64,000 bases of DNA, taken from NCBI RefSeq assembly GCF_019396385.1, contig NZ_JAHKRN010000009.1, positions 124,001 to 188,000 on the forward strand. Reading direction: 5' to 3'. Below, one piece after another: positions 34,307 through 42,422 of the stretch (positions are counted from its first letter, which is position 1; each line of letters opens with the position of its first letter). The DNA comes from Nonomuraea harbinensis. Its GTDB lineage: Bacteria > Actinomycetota > Actinomycetes > Streptosporangiales > Streptosporangiaceae. The notes beneath the pieces were generated by a model. That model had not been told where the DNA came from, ran no database searches, and saw nothing but the letters and a program-made list of their open reading frames with translations. Both the position numbers and the translations under genes were made by a program.

Positions 34307-34363
34307 GCCTCGGTCGAGCCCTGAGCCTCGGTCGAGCCCTGAGCCTCGGTCGAGCCCTGAGCG
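34302..34363. repeat. 18-bp tandem repeat, about 3.4 copies
   Basis: The unit CCTGAGCCTCGGTCGAGC occurs three times without change (34302, 34320, 34338), followed by a partial CCTGAGCG. It starts inside the stop codon region of the PfkB gene and fills most of the 65 bp to the convergent Ser/Thr kinase gene. A related CTCGGTCGAG follows at 34380-34389, inside the kinase C-terminus. Confidence 0.9.
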
Positions 34364-34371
34364 TCCGCCGA

Positions 34372-36327
34372 TCACCTGACTCGGTCGAGTGCTACGCGGC
34401 AGGCGGGCGGCATCCCGGACGAGGGCGGCTCGGCGCACTCGGTGTCGCTGACGGTTAAGGTCAGCTTGCCGTCCTGCACCGGGTTGCCCGCCTCGCCCGC
34501 GGACGGGCCACGGGACATCCACACCAGCACGGCGACGAGCAGCGCGAGCAGCACCAGCATGATCACCACGGCGGCCAGGCAGCCGGTGAACAGGTTCCGG
34601 CCCGGCTTGGCGGGCCGGGCGCCCGGCGGCAGCGGGCCACGGCGGGGCAGCGGGCCCTGCCCGGTCTGATGCGGAGGCACCTGCGGCGCCTGACGCCCCG
34701 GCCGCGGGAAGCGCCCGGACGTCTCGGCGGGCGGCATGGGCGCCGCCTGCCGCGGCCCCTGGAAGGTCCCCGTCTCGCCGGGCGGCCCCTGACGCGGCCC
34801 ACGCCCCCCAGACCTCGGCACGTTCCCCGACGTCTCGGCGGGCGGCACAGCGGGGCGCGGCCCCTGATGCGGCCCACCGGGCCCCGGTCGCGGTACGTTC
34901 CCGGAGGTCTCGGCAGGCGGCGCCTGGTACGGCCCCCCGGGCCCGGAGCGCCGGAAGTTCCCCGACGTCTCGGCAGGCGGCACAGCGGGGCGCGGCCCCT
35001 GATGCGGCCCACCCGGCCCCGGTCGCGGTACGTTCCCGGACGTCTCCGCAGGCGGTGCCTGGTGCGCGCCCGGGAAGTTTCCGGGGGTTTCGGCTGGGGG
35101 TGGGGCGTCGGCGGGTCTCGGGGCGGGGCCTGCGGGAGCCGGTTGACGGGACGCGTCGGGAGCCGGCATGGGGAAGCGGCCGGAGGTGTCGGCGGGCGGG
35201 GGGCCGCTGGGGGCGCCCGGCGGGGGCTGGTGGGGCGCGCCCGGCTCGGGGCGGGCGAAACGGCCGGAGGTCTCGGGGTGCGGCTCCGCCCTGCCGCCCT
35301 GGTGCGGGGCACGCGGGCCCGGGTGAGGGTGCGCGCCGGGACGGTGGGCCAGCGGGGGGAACTCCGCGGGGTTCCAGGAGTCCGTGAGATGGCGGGAGGC
35401 CGCGAGCTGGGCCGCCGGCTCGTCGGTGGCGCTCACCAGCTCCAGCAGCAGCTGCTTGGCCGTCGGCCGCCGCGCCGGGTCGGGATGGATGGCCGCGGCC
35501 ACCAGCCGGTCGAGCGGCGCGGGCAGCCCGCGCAGGTCGGGCGGGGCGGTACGGGCCCTGGCCGCCATGACGTAGGCGTCGCCCTCGCCGAACGGATGCC
35601 CGCCCAGCCCCGCGTACGCGATCAGCGACCCCCACGCGAACACGTCGCCCGCCGGGCTGGTGCGGCCCTCGAAGACCTGCTCGGGAGCGATCCACCCCGG
35701 CGTGCCCATCACCATGCCGGCGTTCGTGTGACGCGAGCTGACGTGCGTGGACCTGGCCAGCCCGAAGTCGATCACCCGCGGCCCGGCCAGCGTCAGCATC
35801 ACGTTGGCCGGCTTGAGGTCGCGGTGGACCAGCCCGGCCGCGTGGATGGCGGTCAGCGCCGCGGCCACCCCCACGGCCGCGGAGTGGAGCATCGACGGCG
35901 ACAGCCGGCCGTGCTCGATGAGGTGGTCCTCCAGCGAGACGCCGTCGATGAACTCGGTGACGAGGTAGAGCACCCCGTCGTGCTCACCGTGGTCGAGCAC
36001 CCGGGCCGTGCAGAACGACGCGACCTTGCGCGCGTTCGACACCTCCTCGTGGAAGCGCGCCCGGTAGACGGGGTCGGCGGTGAAGTCACGCCGGATCGCC
36101 TTGAGCGCCACCGTCGCGCCGTCCGGCCCCTTCGCCAGATAGACGGTGCCCATGCCACCGGACCCGAGCCGGCCGGCCAGCTCGTACGGCCCGATCGCGG
36201 GCGGGTCCTCTGGCGTCAGCGGAGTGCCAGCAGAGCGGCCCTGCTGCCCCAACGTCGCTGTCCTCTCGCCGTCGTCATCCCGTCGACTCAACCGACCGTT
36301 TCCTCCGCCCGGCATGCCTTTGTGCAC
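34372..36327 (-). CDS. Membrane Ser/Thr protein kinase with repetitive Pro-rich linker
   Basis: 651 residues. Kinase domain about 46-305: GSGGMGTVY, Lys76, HRDLKPAN (Asp170), DFGLA (Asp187), GTPGWIAPEQ, all intact. Residues about 320-585 are a Pro/Gly-rich linker repeating PPAETSGN(V/F)PRPGPGG about every 20-30 residues. One membrane span (about 590-612) and a short extracellular tail with two Cys follow; no PASTA domains. This is the usual topology of actinobacterial signalling kinases. Start GTG 36327 or ATG 36315. It lies 42 bp downstream of xdhC on the same strand, which may or may not be functional. Confidence 0.88.
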   Translation of the reverse strand: MHKGMPGGGNGRLSRRDDDGERTATLGQQGRSAGTPLTPEDPPAIGPYELAGRLGSGGMGTVYLAKGPDGATVALKAIRRDFTADPVYRARFHEEVSNARKVASFCTARVLDHGEHDGVLYLVTEFIDGVSLEDHLIEHGRLSPSMLHSAAVGVAAALTAIHAAGLVHRDLKPANVMLTLAGPRVIDFGLARSTHVSSRHTNAGMVMGTPGWIAPEQVFEGRTSPAGDVFAWGSLIAYAGLGGHPFGEGDAYVMAARARTAPPDLRGLPAPLDRLVAAAIHPDPARRPTAKQLLLELVSATDEPAAQLAASRHLTDSWNPAEFPPLAHRPGAHPHPGPRAPHQGGRAEPHPETSGRFARPEPGAPHQPPPGAPSGPPPADTSGRFPMPAPDASRQPAPAGPAPRPADAPPPAETPGNFPGAHQAPPAETSGNVPRPGPGGPHQGPRPAVPPAETSGNFRRSGPGGPYQAPPAETSGNVPRPGPGGPHQGPRPAVPPAETSGNVPRSGGRGPRQGPPGETGTFQGPRQAAPMPPAETSGRFPRPGRQAPQVPPHQTGQGPLPRRGPLPPGARPAKPGRNLFTGCLAAVVIMLVLLALLVAVLVWMSRGPSAGEAGNPVQDGKLTLTVSDTECAEPPSSGMPPACRVALDRVR

Positions 36328-36369
36328 CCCAGACTCTAACGGAGTAAGGGCCTGCCCGCTGGCCGGGAG

Positions 36370-37146
36370 CTAGGACCGGACGCCGAGCTGGATGATCTCC
36401 GCGTGGACCGACACCGCCACCTCTCCCGGCGTCCGCGCGCCGATGTCCAGCCCGGCCGGCACCCGCACCCGGTCACCGCCGTCCACCCCTGCCAGCACCC
36501 CTGCTCCCCGCCTGCGGCTGGCGATGAGACCCACGTACGGGACGCCGGCCGCCAGCGCGGCCCGCAGCACCGGCTCCTCGGACACGCCGTGCGAGGCCAC
36601 CAGCACCGCGGTGGTGTCGGCGGCGATGGCGGCCCACGGGTCGGCCGACGCCTCCACCTGGTAGCCGAGCGCCCGCCCGACCTCGGCGAACGCCCGCGCG
36701 ATCGGCCCGTCACCGTACACGTGCACGAGCACCGGCGGCAGCACGGCCTCCAGGAAGATCTCCAGCGTGCCGCCGGACAGGCACGGCTGGCCGACGGCGA
36801 CCAGCCCCTCCTCCTCGCGCGGCTCGCCCTCCTCGGGCGTGATGCGCAGCAGCGTCGAGTGCCCAGTGCGCCTCGGCTCCAGCAGCCGCAGCCCCTGGGC
36901 CCGTACCGTGTCGAGCGCGCAGTGCCCGCCGACGAACCCCTCCACGGTCCCGTCGGCCAGCACCAGCGCCCGGTCGCCGGCCTTCGCGCTGGTCGGCCGC
37001 TGCGCGCGCACGACCGTGGCCAGCACGTACGGCTCCCGCCCCGACCGCAGCTCGGCGGCCCGCTCCCGCACGTCACGCGGCGGGGCCGGCGCCCCGCCCG
37101 TCCGATCACGGCGGCGGGGCGCCGGCATGCCGATGAACTCGCTCAT
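36370..37146 (-). CDS. XdhC/CoxI-family molybdoenzyme maturation factor
   Basis: 258-residue protein. The N-terminal XdhC/CoxI domain (YVLATVVRAQRPTSAKAGDRALVLADGTVEGFVGGHC) keeps the Cys used in related factors; a C-terminal Rossmann-type domain (VHVYGDGPIARAFAEVGRALGYQV, ASHGVSEEPVLRAAL, YVGLIASRRR) follows. Family members bind and sulfurate or deliver the molybdenum cofactor to xanthine dehydrogenase-type enzymes. ATG 37146 overlaps the coxL stop as ATGA, so it is almost certainly the dedicated maturation factor of this CO dehydrogenase. Confidence 0.88.
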   Translation of the reverse strand: MSEFIGMPAPRRRDRTGGAPAPPRDVRERAAELRSGREPYVLATVVRAQRPTSAKAGDRALVLADGTVEGFVGGHCALDTVRAQGLRLLEPRRTGHSTLLRITPEEGEPREEEGLVAVGQPCLSGGTLEIFLEAVLPPVLVHVYGDGPIARAFAEVGRALGYQVEASADPWAAIAADTTAVLVASHGVSEEPVLRAALAAGVPYVGLIASRRRGAGVLAGVDGGDRVRVPAGLDIGARTPGEVAVSVHAEIIQLGVRS

Positions 37147-39491
37147 GAGATGGCCAGGTCCGTCCTGAACGGCCGCCCGTCGATGGTCCGCCACACGTTC
37201 GCCGGGGTCAGCGGCATGTCCGCGTGCCGGATCCCGTACGGCGCGAGCGCGTCCACCACGGCGTTGACCACGGCGGCGGGGGAGCCGACGGTGGCCGACT
37301 CGCCGACGCCCTTGGCCCCGATCGGGTGGAACGGCGACGGGCTGACCGTCTCGCCCAGCTCCCACGACGGGCACTCCATGGACGTGGGCAGCAGGTAGTC
37401 CATGAAGGAGGCGCCCAGGTGGTTGCCGTCCTCGTCGAACGCCATCACCTGCATGAGCGCCATGCCCACCCCGTCGGCCAGGCCGCCGTGCACCTGCCCT
37501 TCGACGATCATGGGGTTGATGCGCACCCCGCAGTCGTCCACCGCCACGAACCGGCGCACCTTCACCTGCCCGGTGCCCGGGTCGACGTCGACCACGCAGA
37601 TGTAGGCGCCGAACGGGTAGGTGAGGTTCGGCGGGTTGTAGACGGTCACCGCGTCCAGGTGCCCTTCGACGCCCTCGGGCAGCTCCAGGTTCGAGTGCGC
37701 GGCCAGCGCGATCTCCGCGAGCGACTTGGCGGTCGACGGGTCGCCGACCACCGACCACTTGCCGTCCTGCCACTCCAGGTCGTCCGGGCTGGCCTCCAGC
37801 ATGGCCGCGGCCACCAGCTTGGCCCGGTCGCGCACCTTCCTGGCCACCACCGCGGTCGCCGCGCCCGACACCGGCGTCGAGCGCGACCCGTACGTGCCGA
37901 GACCGAACGGCGTCTGGTCGGTGTCGCCGTGCACCACCTCCACGTCGTCGGCCGGGATGCCCAGCTCGTTCCCGACGATCTGGGCGAACGTGGTCTCGTG
38001 CCCCTGGCCCTGCGACTGGCACGACACCCGCAGCACCGCCTTGCCCGTCGGGTGCACGCGCAGCTCGGCGCCGTCGGCCATGCCGAGGCCGAGGATGTCC
38101 ATGTGCTTGCGCGGCCCGGCGCCGACCGCCTCGGTGAAGAAGCTGATGCCGATGCCCATCAGCTCGCCCCTGGCCCGCTTGGCGGCCTGCTCGGCGCGGA
38201 GCTCGTCGTAGCCGGCCATGTCCAGCGCCAGCCTCAGCGTCTTGGGGTAGTCGCCCGAGTCGTACTCCCAGCCGGTGGGTGAGGTGTAGGGGAACTGGTC
38301 GGGCTTGAGCAGGTTGCGCATGCGCAGCTCGGCCGGGTCCACGCCCAGCTCGGCCGCCAGCACGTCCATCAGGCGCTCCACCAGGTAGACGGCCTCGGTG
38401 ATGCGGAACGAGCACGCGTACGCGACGCCTCCTGGCGCCTTGTTCGTGTAGACGCCGGTGACCTCGCAGTGCGCGGCTTCGAGGTCGTACGAGCCGGTGA
38501 AGACGTGGAAGAACCCGGCGGGGAACTTCGTCGGCTGGGCCGTGCCGTTGAACGCGCCGTGGTCGGCCAGCACCTTCACCCGGATCGCCTTGATCCGGCC
38601 GTCCCGGTCGGCGGCGATCTCGCCGTGCATGTGGTAGTCGCGGGCGAAGGAGGTGCTCATCAGGTTCTCCGAGCGGTCCTCCATCCACTTGACCGGGCGG
38701 CCGGTGACGATCGAGCCGACGATCGCGCACACGTACCCGGGGTAGATCCCGACCTTGTTGCCGAACCCGCCGCCGATGTCCGGCGAGATCACCCTGATCT
38801 TGTGCTCGGGCAGGCCCGCCACCATCGCGTACAGCGTCCGGTGCGCGTGCGGCGCCTGCGTAGGGCACCACACGGTCAGCTTGCCGGTCACCTTGTCGAA
38901 GTCGGCGAGCGCGCCGCACGTCTCCAGCGGCGCCGGGTGCACGCGCGGGTAGAGCATGTCCTGCGCGACCGTCACCTCGGCCCGCTCGAACAGCTCGTCC
39001 GTCCTGGCCCTGTCGCCCGCCTGCCAGTCGAAGATGTGGTTGTCGGCCTTGCCCTCCAGGTCGTCCCTGATCACCGGGGCGCCCGCGTCGAGCGCGGTCC
39101 TGGCGTCGATGACCGCGTCCAGCGGCTCGTACTCGACCTCGATCAGCTCCAGCGCGTCGCGCGCCGCGTAGCGGTCCTCGGCCACCACGAACGCGACCTC
39201 CTGCCCCTGGAAGCGCACCTTGTCCGTGGCGAGCACCGCCTGCACGTCGTTGGACAGGGTGGGCATCCAGGCCAGGTTCAGCCCGGCCAGGGTGGCGCCG
39301 GTGACGACGGCCTTGACCTTGGGGTGCGCCTCGGCCGCCGAGGTGTCGATCGACACGATCCGCGCGTGCGCGTAGGGGCTGCGCAGGATCGCGCCGTGCA
39401 GCATGCCGGGCAGCTTGACGTCGTCGACGTAGGTGCCGCGGCCCCGGATGAAACGGGCGTCCTCCTTGCGGTGCATGCGTCCGAAACTCAT
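37143..39491 (-). CDS. coxL: Form I aerobic carbon monoxide dehydrogenase, large (molybdenum) subunit
   Basis: 782-residue catalytic subunit that oxidises CO to CO2 with water at a Mo-Cu site. The diagnostic form I loop is present: GGVAYACSFRITEA, with Cys360 as the copper ligand (form II would read AYRGAGR). Also seen are SPDIGGGFGNKVGIYPGY, SQGQGHETTFAQI, GLGTYGSRSTP and the C-terminal HPIGAKGVGES with the catalytic Glu. Length matches the family. Overlaps by 4 bp with coxS and xdhC give the canonical order M-S-L. Electrons from CO should reach the respiratory chain, supporting survival on atmospheric CO. Confidence 0.96.
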   Translation of the reverse strand: MSFGRMHRKEDARFIRGRGTYVDDVKLPGMLHGAILRSPYAHARIVSIDTSAAEAHPKVKAVVTGATLAGLNLAWMPTLSNDVQAVLATDKVRFQGQEVAFVVAEDRYAARDALELIEVEYEPLDAVIDARTALDAGAPVIRDDLEGKADNHIFDWQAGDRARTDELFERAEVTVAQDMLYPRVHPAPLETCGALADFDKVTGKLTVWCPTQAPHAHRTLYAMVAGLPEHKIRVISPDIGGGFGNKVGIYPGYVCAIVGSIVTGRPVKWMEDRSENLMSTSFARDYHMHGEIAADRDGRIKAIRVKVLADHGAFNGTAQPTKFPAGFFHVFTGSYDLEAAHCEVTGVYTNKAPGGVAYACSFRITEAVYLVERLMDVLAAELGVDPAELRMRNLLKPDQFPYTSPTGWEYDSGDYPKTLRLALDMAGYDELRAEQAAKRARGELMGIGISFFTEAVGAGPRKHMDILGLGMADGAELRVHPTGKAVLRVSCQSQGQGHETTFAQIVGNELGIPADDVEVVHGDTDQTPFGLGTYGSRSTPVSGAATAVVARKVRDRAKLVAAAMLEASPDDLEWQDGKWSVVGDPSTAKSLAEIALAAHSNLELPEGVEGHLDAVTVYNPPNLTYPFGAYICVVDVDPGTGQVKVRRFVAVDDCGVRINPMIVEGQVHGGLADGVGMALMQVMAFDEDGNHLGASFMDYLLPTSMECPSWELGETVSPSPFHPIGAKGVGESATVGSPAAVVNAVVDALAPYGIRHADMPLTPANVWRTIDGRPFRTDLAIS

Positions 39492-39955
39492 GACTTGGCC
39501 TCCGCCTCTGCCGCCCAGCGGATGGACCGGACGATGTTCTCGTAACCGGTGCACCGGCAGAGCTGGCCGGAGATCGCCTCGCGGATCTCGCCCTCGTCCG
39601 GGTCGGGCTTGTTGTCCAGCAGCCACCGCGCCGTCAGCAGCATCCCCGGCGTGCAGAACCCGCACTGCAGGCCGTGGCACTCCACGAACCCCTTCTGCAC
39701 CGCGTCCAGCTCGCCGTCCTTCTCCAGCCCCTCGACGGTCGTCACCTCGTGGCCGTCGGCCATCACCGCCAGCACCGTGCACGACTTGACCGGCACCCCG
39801 TCGAGCTGGACGGTGCACACCCCGCAGTTGGAGGTGTCGCAGCCCCAGTGGGTGCCCGTCAGGTCCAGCTCGTCGCGCAGGAAGTGGGTCAGCAGCAGCC
39901 GCGGCTCCACGTCGCGCTCGTACGGCTGCCCGTTCACCGTCACCGTGATCCGCAT
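39488..39955 (-). CDS. coxS: CO dehydrogenase small (2Fe-2S) subunit
   Basis: 155-residue iron-sulfur subunit. The N-terminal plant-type ferredoxin domain has CDTSNCGVC plus a later Cys (VKSCTVLA), and the C-terminal helical domain has CGFCTPGM and CRCTGYENI, giving ligands for two [2Fe-2S] clusters. It passes electrons from the Mo site to the FAD of CoxM. One base separates its ATG from the coxM stop, and its stop overlaps the coxL start. Confidence 0.95.
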   Translation of the reverse strand: MRITVTVNGQPYERDVEPRLLLTHFLRDELDLTGTHWGCDTSNCGVCTVQLDGVPVKSCTVLAVMADGHEVTTVEGLEKDGELDAVQKGFVECHGLQCGFCTPGMLLTARWLLDNKPDPDEGEIREAISGQLCRCTGYENIVRSIRWAAEAEAKS

Positions 39956-39956
39956 G

Positions 39957-40817
39957 TCAGATCCTCTCCACAGCCCTGGCCAGTGCCCGCCGGGTCAGCT
40001 CGGCGGCCAGGTGGCGCTTGTAGTCGGCGGGTCCGCGCTGGTCGGAGTGGGGTTCGCAGTGCTCGGCGGCGATCCGGCCCGCCTCCGCGAACACCTCCGC
40101 GCCCGGCGGCTTCCCGATCAGGTGCGCCTCCGCCTCGGGCGCGCAGAAGTGCTCGGCGCCGACCGCCGTGAGCCCGATCCCGGCCCGCGCGATCACCCCG
40201 CCGTCCAGCTGGAGCACCGCCCCGGCCGCCGCCACCGGCCAGTCGCCGACGCGCCGCTCCACCTTCTCGTACGCGCTCCCCGCCCCGTCCAGGATCGGCA
40301 CCCGGAGCGCGAGCAGCAGCTCCCCGTCGCCGACGGCGGTCTCGTACGGTCCCTCGTGGAACTCCCTGACCGGGACCTTCCGGACACCCGCCGGGCCCTG
40401 GATGACCGCGGTGGCGCGGAGCGCCGCGAACACCGCCGCCAGGTCCTCCGAGGGGTCGCCCTGGCAGAGCGAGCCGCCCACCGTGCCCCGGTTGCGGACG
40501 ATCGGGTCGGCGATCACCCGTTCGGCGTCCTCGAAGATCGGGTACGGGCCGGTGGCGACCGCGCCGGCCAGGAGCTCGGCGTGGCGCACCATCGAGCCGA
40601 TGACCAGCTCGCCGTCCTCCACCGAGAGCTGGGCCAGCTCGGACAGGCCGTTGATGTCGATCAGCGCCTCGGGCTGGGCCAGGCGCAGTTTCATCATCGG
40701 GATCAGGCTGTGGCCGCCGGCCACGACCCGGGCGTCGGGGCCGTACCTGTCCAGCAGCTCTAACGCGTGCGGGACGCTGCCCGCTCTTTCGTACGCGAAC
40801 GTCGCGGGAACTTGCAT
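39957..40817 (-). CDS. coxM: CO dehydrogenase medium (FAD) subunit
   Basis: 286-residue flavoprotein of the CO dehydrogenase. FAD-binding motifs VVAGGHSLIPMMKLRLA and NRGTVGGSLCQGDPSEDL are intact; the C-terminal CO_deh_flav_C domain ends ADYKRHLAAELTRRAL. First gene of coxMSL-xdhC. Codon 19 is TTA (40763-40761), so expression might depend on the bldA tRNA. ATG 40817 faces the LysR gene across an 85-bp region. Confidence 0.95.
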   Translation of the reverse strand: MQVPATFAYERAGSVPHALELLDRYGPDARVVAGGHSLIPMMKLRLAQPEALIDINGLSELAQLSVEDGELVIGSMVRHAELLAGAVATGPYPIFEDAERVIADPIVRNRGTVGGSLCQGDPSEDLAAVFAALRATAVIQGPAGVRKVPVREFHEGPYETAVGDGELLLALRVPILDGAGSAYEKVERRVGDWPVAAAGAVLQLDGGVIARAGIGLTAVGAEHFCAPEAEAHLIGKPPGAEVFAEAGRIAAEHCEPHSDQRGPADYKRHLAAELTRRALARAVERI

Positions 40818-40860
40818 GCCTGCACAGTGCTGTCACCCTTTCGGCTGGACAATCCAGAAA

Positions 40861-40874
40861 TAAGGGATTCCTTA
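40861..40874. promoter_or_regulatory. Candidate LysR operator between coxM and the LysR gene
   Basis: Imperfect palindrome TAAGG-GATT-CCTTA, centred in the short divergent region, with a second wider inverted pair GATTCC/GGAATC around it. Position and T-rich/A-rich symmetry fit a LysR-type binding site controlling both directions. Confidence 0.45.
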
Positions 40875-40902
40875 ATCCGCGCCGGGAATCTATGAAGAAA
40901 GG

Positions 40903-41811
40903 GTGACCCTGAGCCAGCTCGGCGCCTTCGTCTTCGTGGCCCGCCTCGGTTCCGTCAAGGCCGCCGCCCGCGCGCTCGGCATCAGCGAGCCCGCCGTGTC
41001 GCAATCGCTGGCGCAGCTCCGCCGCCACCTCGGCGACCCCCTGCTCATCCGCTCCGCCGGCGGCATGGTGCTCACCGAGGGCGGCCGCCGCCTGCTCGGC
41101 ATCGCCTCCCAGATCGTCGCACTCGGCGCCGAGGCCGTCGCCGCCGTCCAGCCCGGCGGCCCGGCCCGGCTGCACGTGGTCATGGACGGCGTCCTTTCCG
41201 AGCATGTCGCAGGGCCGCTGGTCTGCCTGTTCAACCAGCGCAAGTCCATGGACGCCAGCACCGGCGTCGCCGCCACCGCGGAGATGCCGCTGCTGCTCAC
41301 CAGCCGCCTCGCCGACGTCGCCGTCGGACCGCAGCTGACCGGCCCCGGACTGGTCAGCCGGCCGGTCCTGCGCTGCCGCCTCGTCGCCGTCGCCGCCCCG
41401 CACGGCCACCGCGACCACTGGCTCGTCGGCCCCTCCGGCACCGACCCGGCCGGCGACAGCGGCCGGCTGCTGCGGCTGCTGCGCGTACCGGAGTCGCACG
41501 TACGCGTCTTCGCCAACCAGACGGCGGCCTGGAAGGCGGCGGCGGAGGGCGCCGGCGTCGCCCCCGCCGTCGCGCACCTGGTGGCGTCCCAGGTCCGGCG
41601 CGGGGAACTGGTGGTCGTGGAGACGGCGGCCACCCCCATGCCGGTCTCCTGGTACGCGACCGTCCTGGAACCCGGCACCCGATCGGCCTCGGCGGACGCC
41701 TTCCTGGACTTCCTCACGACCCCGGCGGCCACCCAGGTGATGCGCTCCCCGGACGAGGGCATCCCCCGAGCGCGCTTCCGCCCCCCGGTGCACGTGTCGA
41801 TCTGGAGCTGA
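40903..41811 (+). CDS. LysR-family regulator, divergent from the CO dehydrogenase operon
   Basis: 302-residue regulator: N-terminal winged helix-turn-helix (LSQLGAFVFVARLGSVKAAARALGISEPAVSQSLAQLRRHLG) and a C-terminal substrate-binding domain (about 90-295). A LysR gene, cutR, next to and acting on the cutBCA CO dehydrogenase genes is known from mycobacteria, and this gene has the same position. GTG 40903 is the apparent start, though the AAGAAAGG upstream is close to it. Effector unknown. Confidence 0.85.
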   Translation: MTLSQLGAFVFVARLGSVKAAARALGISEPAVSQSLAQLRRHLGDPLLIRSAGGMVLTEGGRRLLGIASQIVALGAEAVAAVQPGGPARLHVVMDGVLSEHVAGPLVCLFNQRKSMDASTGVAATAEMPLLLTSRLADVAVGPQLTGPGLVSRPVLRCRLVAVAAPHGHRDHWLVGPSGTDPAGDSGRLLRLLRVPESHVRVFANQTAAWKAAAEGAGVAPAVAHLVASQVRRGELVVVETAATPMPVSWYATVLEPGTRSASADAFLDFLTTPAATQVMRSPDEGIPRARFRPPVHVSIWS

Positions 41812-41888
41812 CCGTCACTCCCTCCTCAGAAGTGCCAACCTTCCACGGCGGCCACGGCGTCTGGGGGGTATCGACCTGAGGAGAGACG

Positions 41889-42422
41889 TTGGATCGCGAT
41901 GCCGGTTTCCGGGCGTTCGTGGATGCTCACCAACGCCCGTTGATGCGCCTGGCCTACCTGCTCACCGGAGAGGTCCACCTCGCGGAGGACCTCTGGCAGA
42001 GCGTGCTGGTCCGCATGATCGGGCGGTGGCCGAAGTTACGCCACATCGACAACCTCGACGCCTACGCGCGCAGGATCATGGTGAACCAGTACATCTCGTG
42101 GCGACGGCGGCGCGGTGCAGGCGAGGTGCCGAGCGCCGAGCCGCCCGAGCGCGCCTACTCCTGCGAGGACTCCGCCGTCCTGCGGATCGTCCTGCGCCAG
42201 GCGCTCATGCGGCTGACGCCCAAGCAGCGCGCGGTGCTCGTCCTGCGCTTCTACGAGGACCGTACCGAACGTGACGTCGCCGACCTGCTGGGATGCTCCG
42301 TCGGCACCGTGAAGAGCCAGGCGCACCACGCCCTGGCGCGCCTGCGCGCGCTCGCGCCGGAACTGGCGCCCAGACTGCCCGTTCTGGAGGACCCTGCCCG
42401 AAGTGAGGGGGCACGCCGATGA
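41889..42422 (+). CDS. SigE-family ECF RNA polymerase sigma factor
   Basis: 177-residue ECF sigma factor. Region 2 (FRAFVDAHQRPLMRLAYLLTGEVHLAEDLWQ) and region 4 (LTPKQRAVLVLRFYEDRTERDVADLLGCSVGTVKSQ) are complete; it is of the SigE-like actinobacterial subgroup. Start TTG 41889 has GAGGAGAG close upstream. Codon 50 is TTA. It overlaps the next gene by 4 bp (ATGA), which is the standard position of its anti-sigma factor. Confidence 0.9.
   Translation: MDRDAGFRAFVDAHQRPLMRLAYLLTGEVHLAEDLWQSVLVRMIGRWPKLRHIDNLDAYARRIMVNQYISWRRRRGAGEVPSAEPPERAYSCEDSAVLRIVLRQALMRLTPKQRAVLVLRFYEDRTERDVADLLGCSVGTVKSQAHHALARLRALAPELAPRLPVLEDPARSEGARR

Noticed and set aside
34302..34363. CRISPR array
   Set aside because: The 18-bp units are directly adjacent with no spacers and no cas genes are present; it is a simple tandem repeat.
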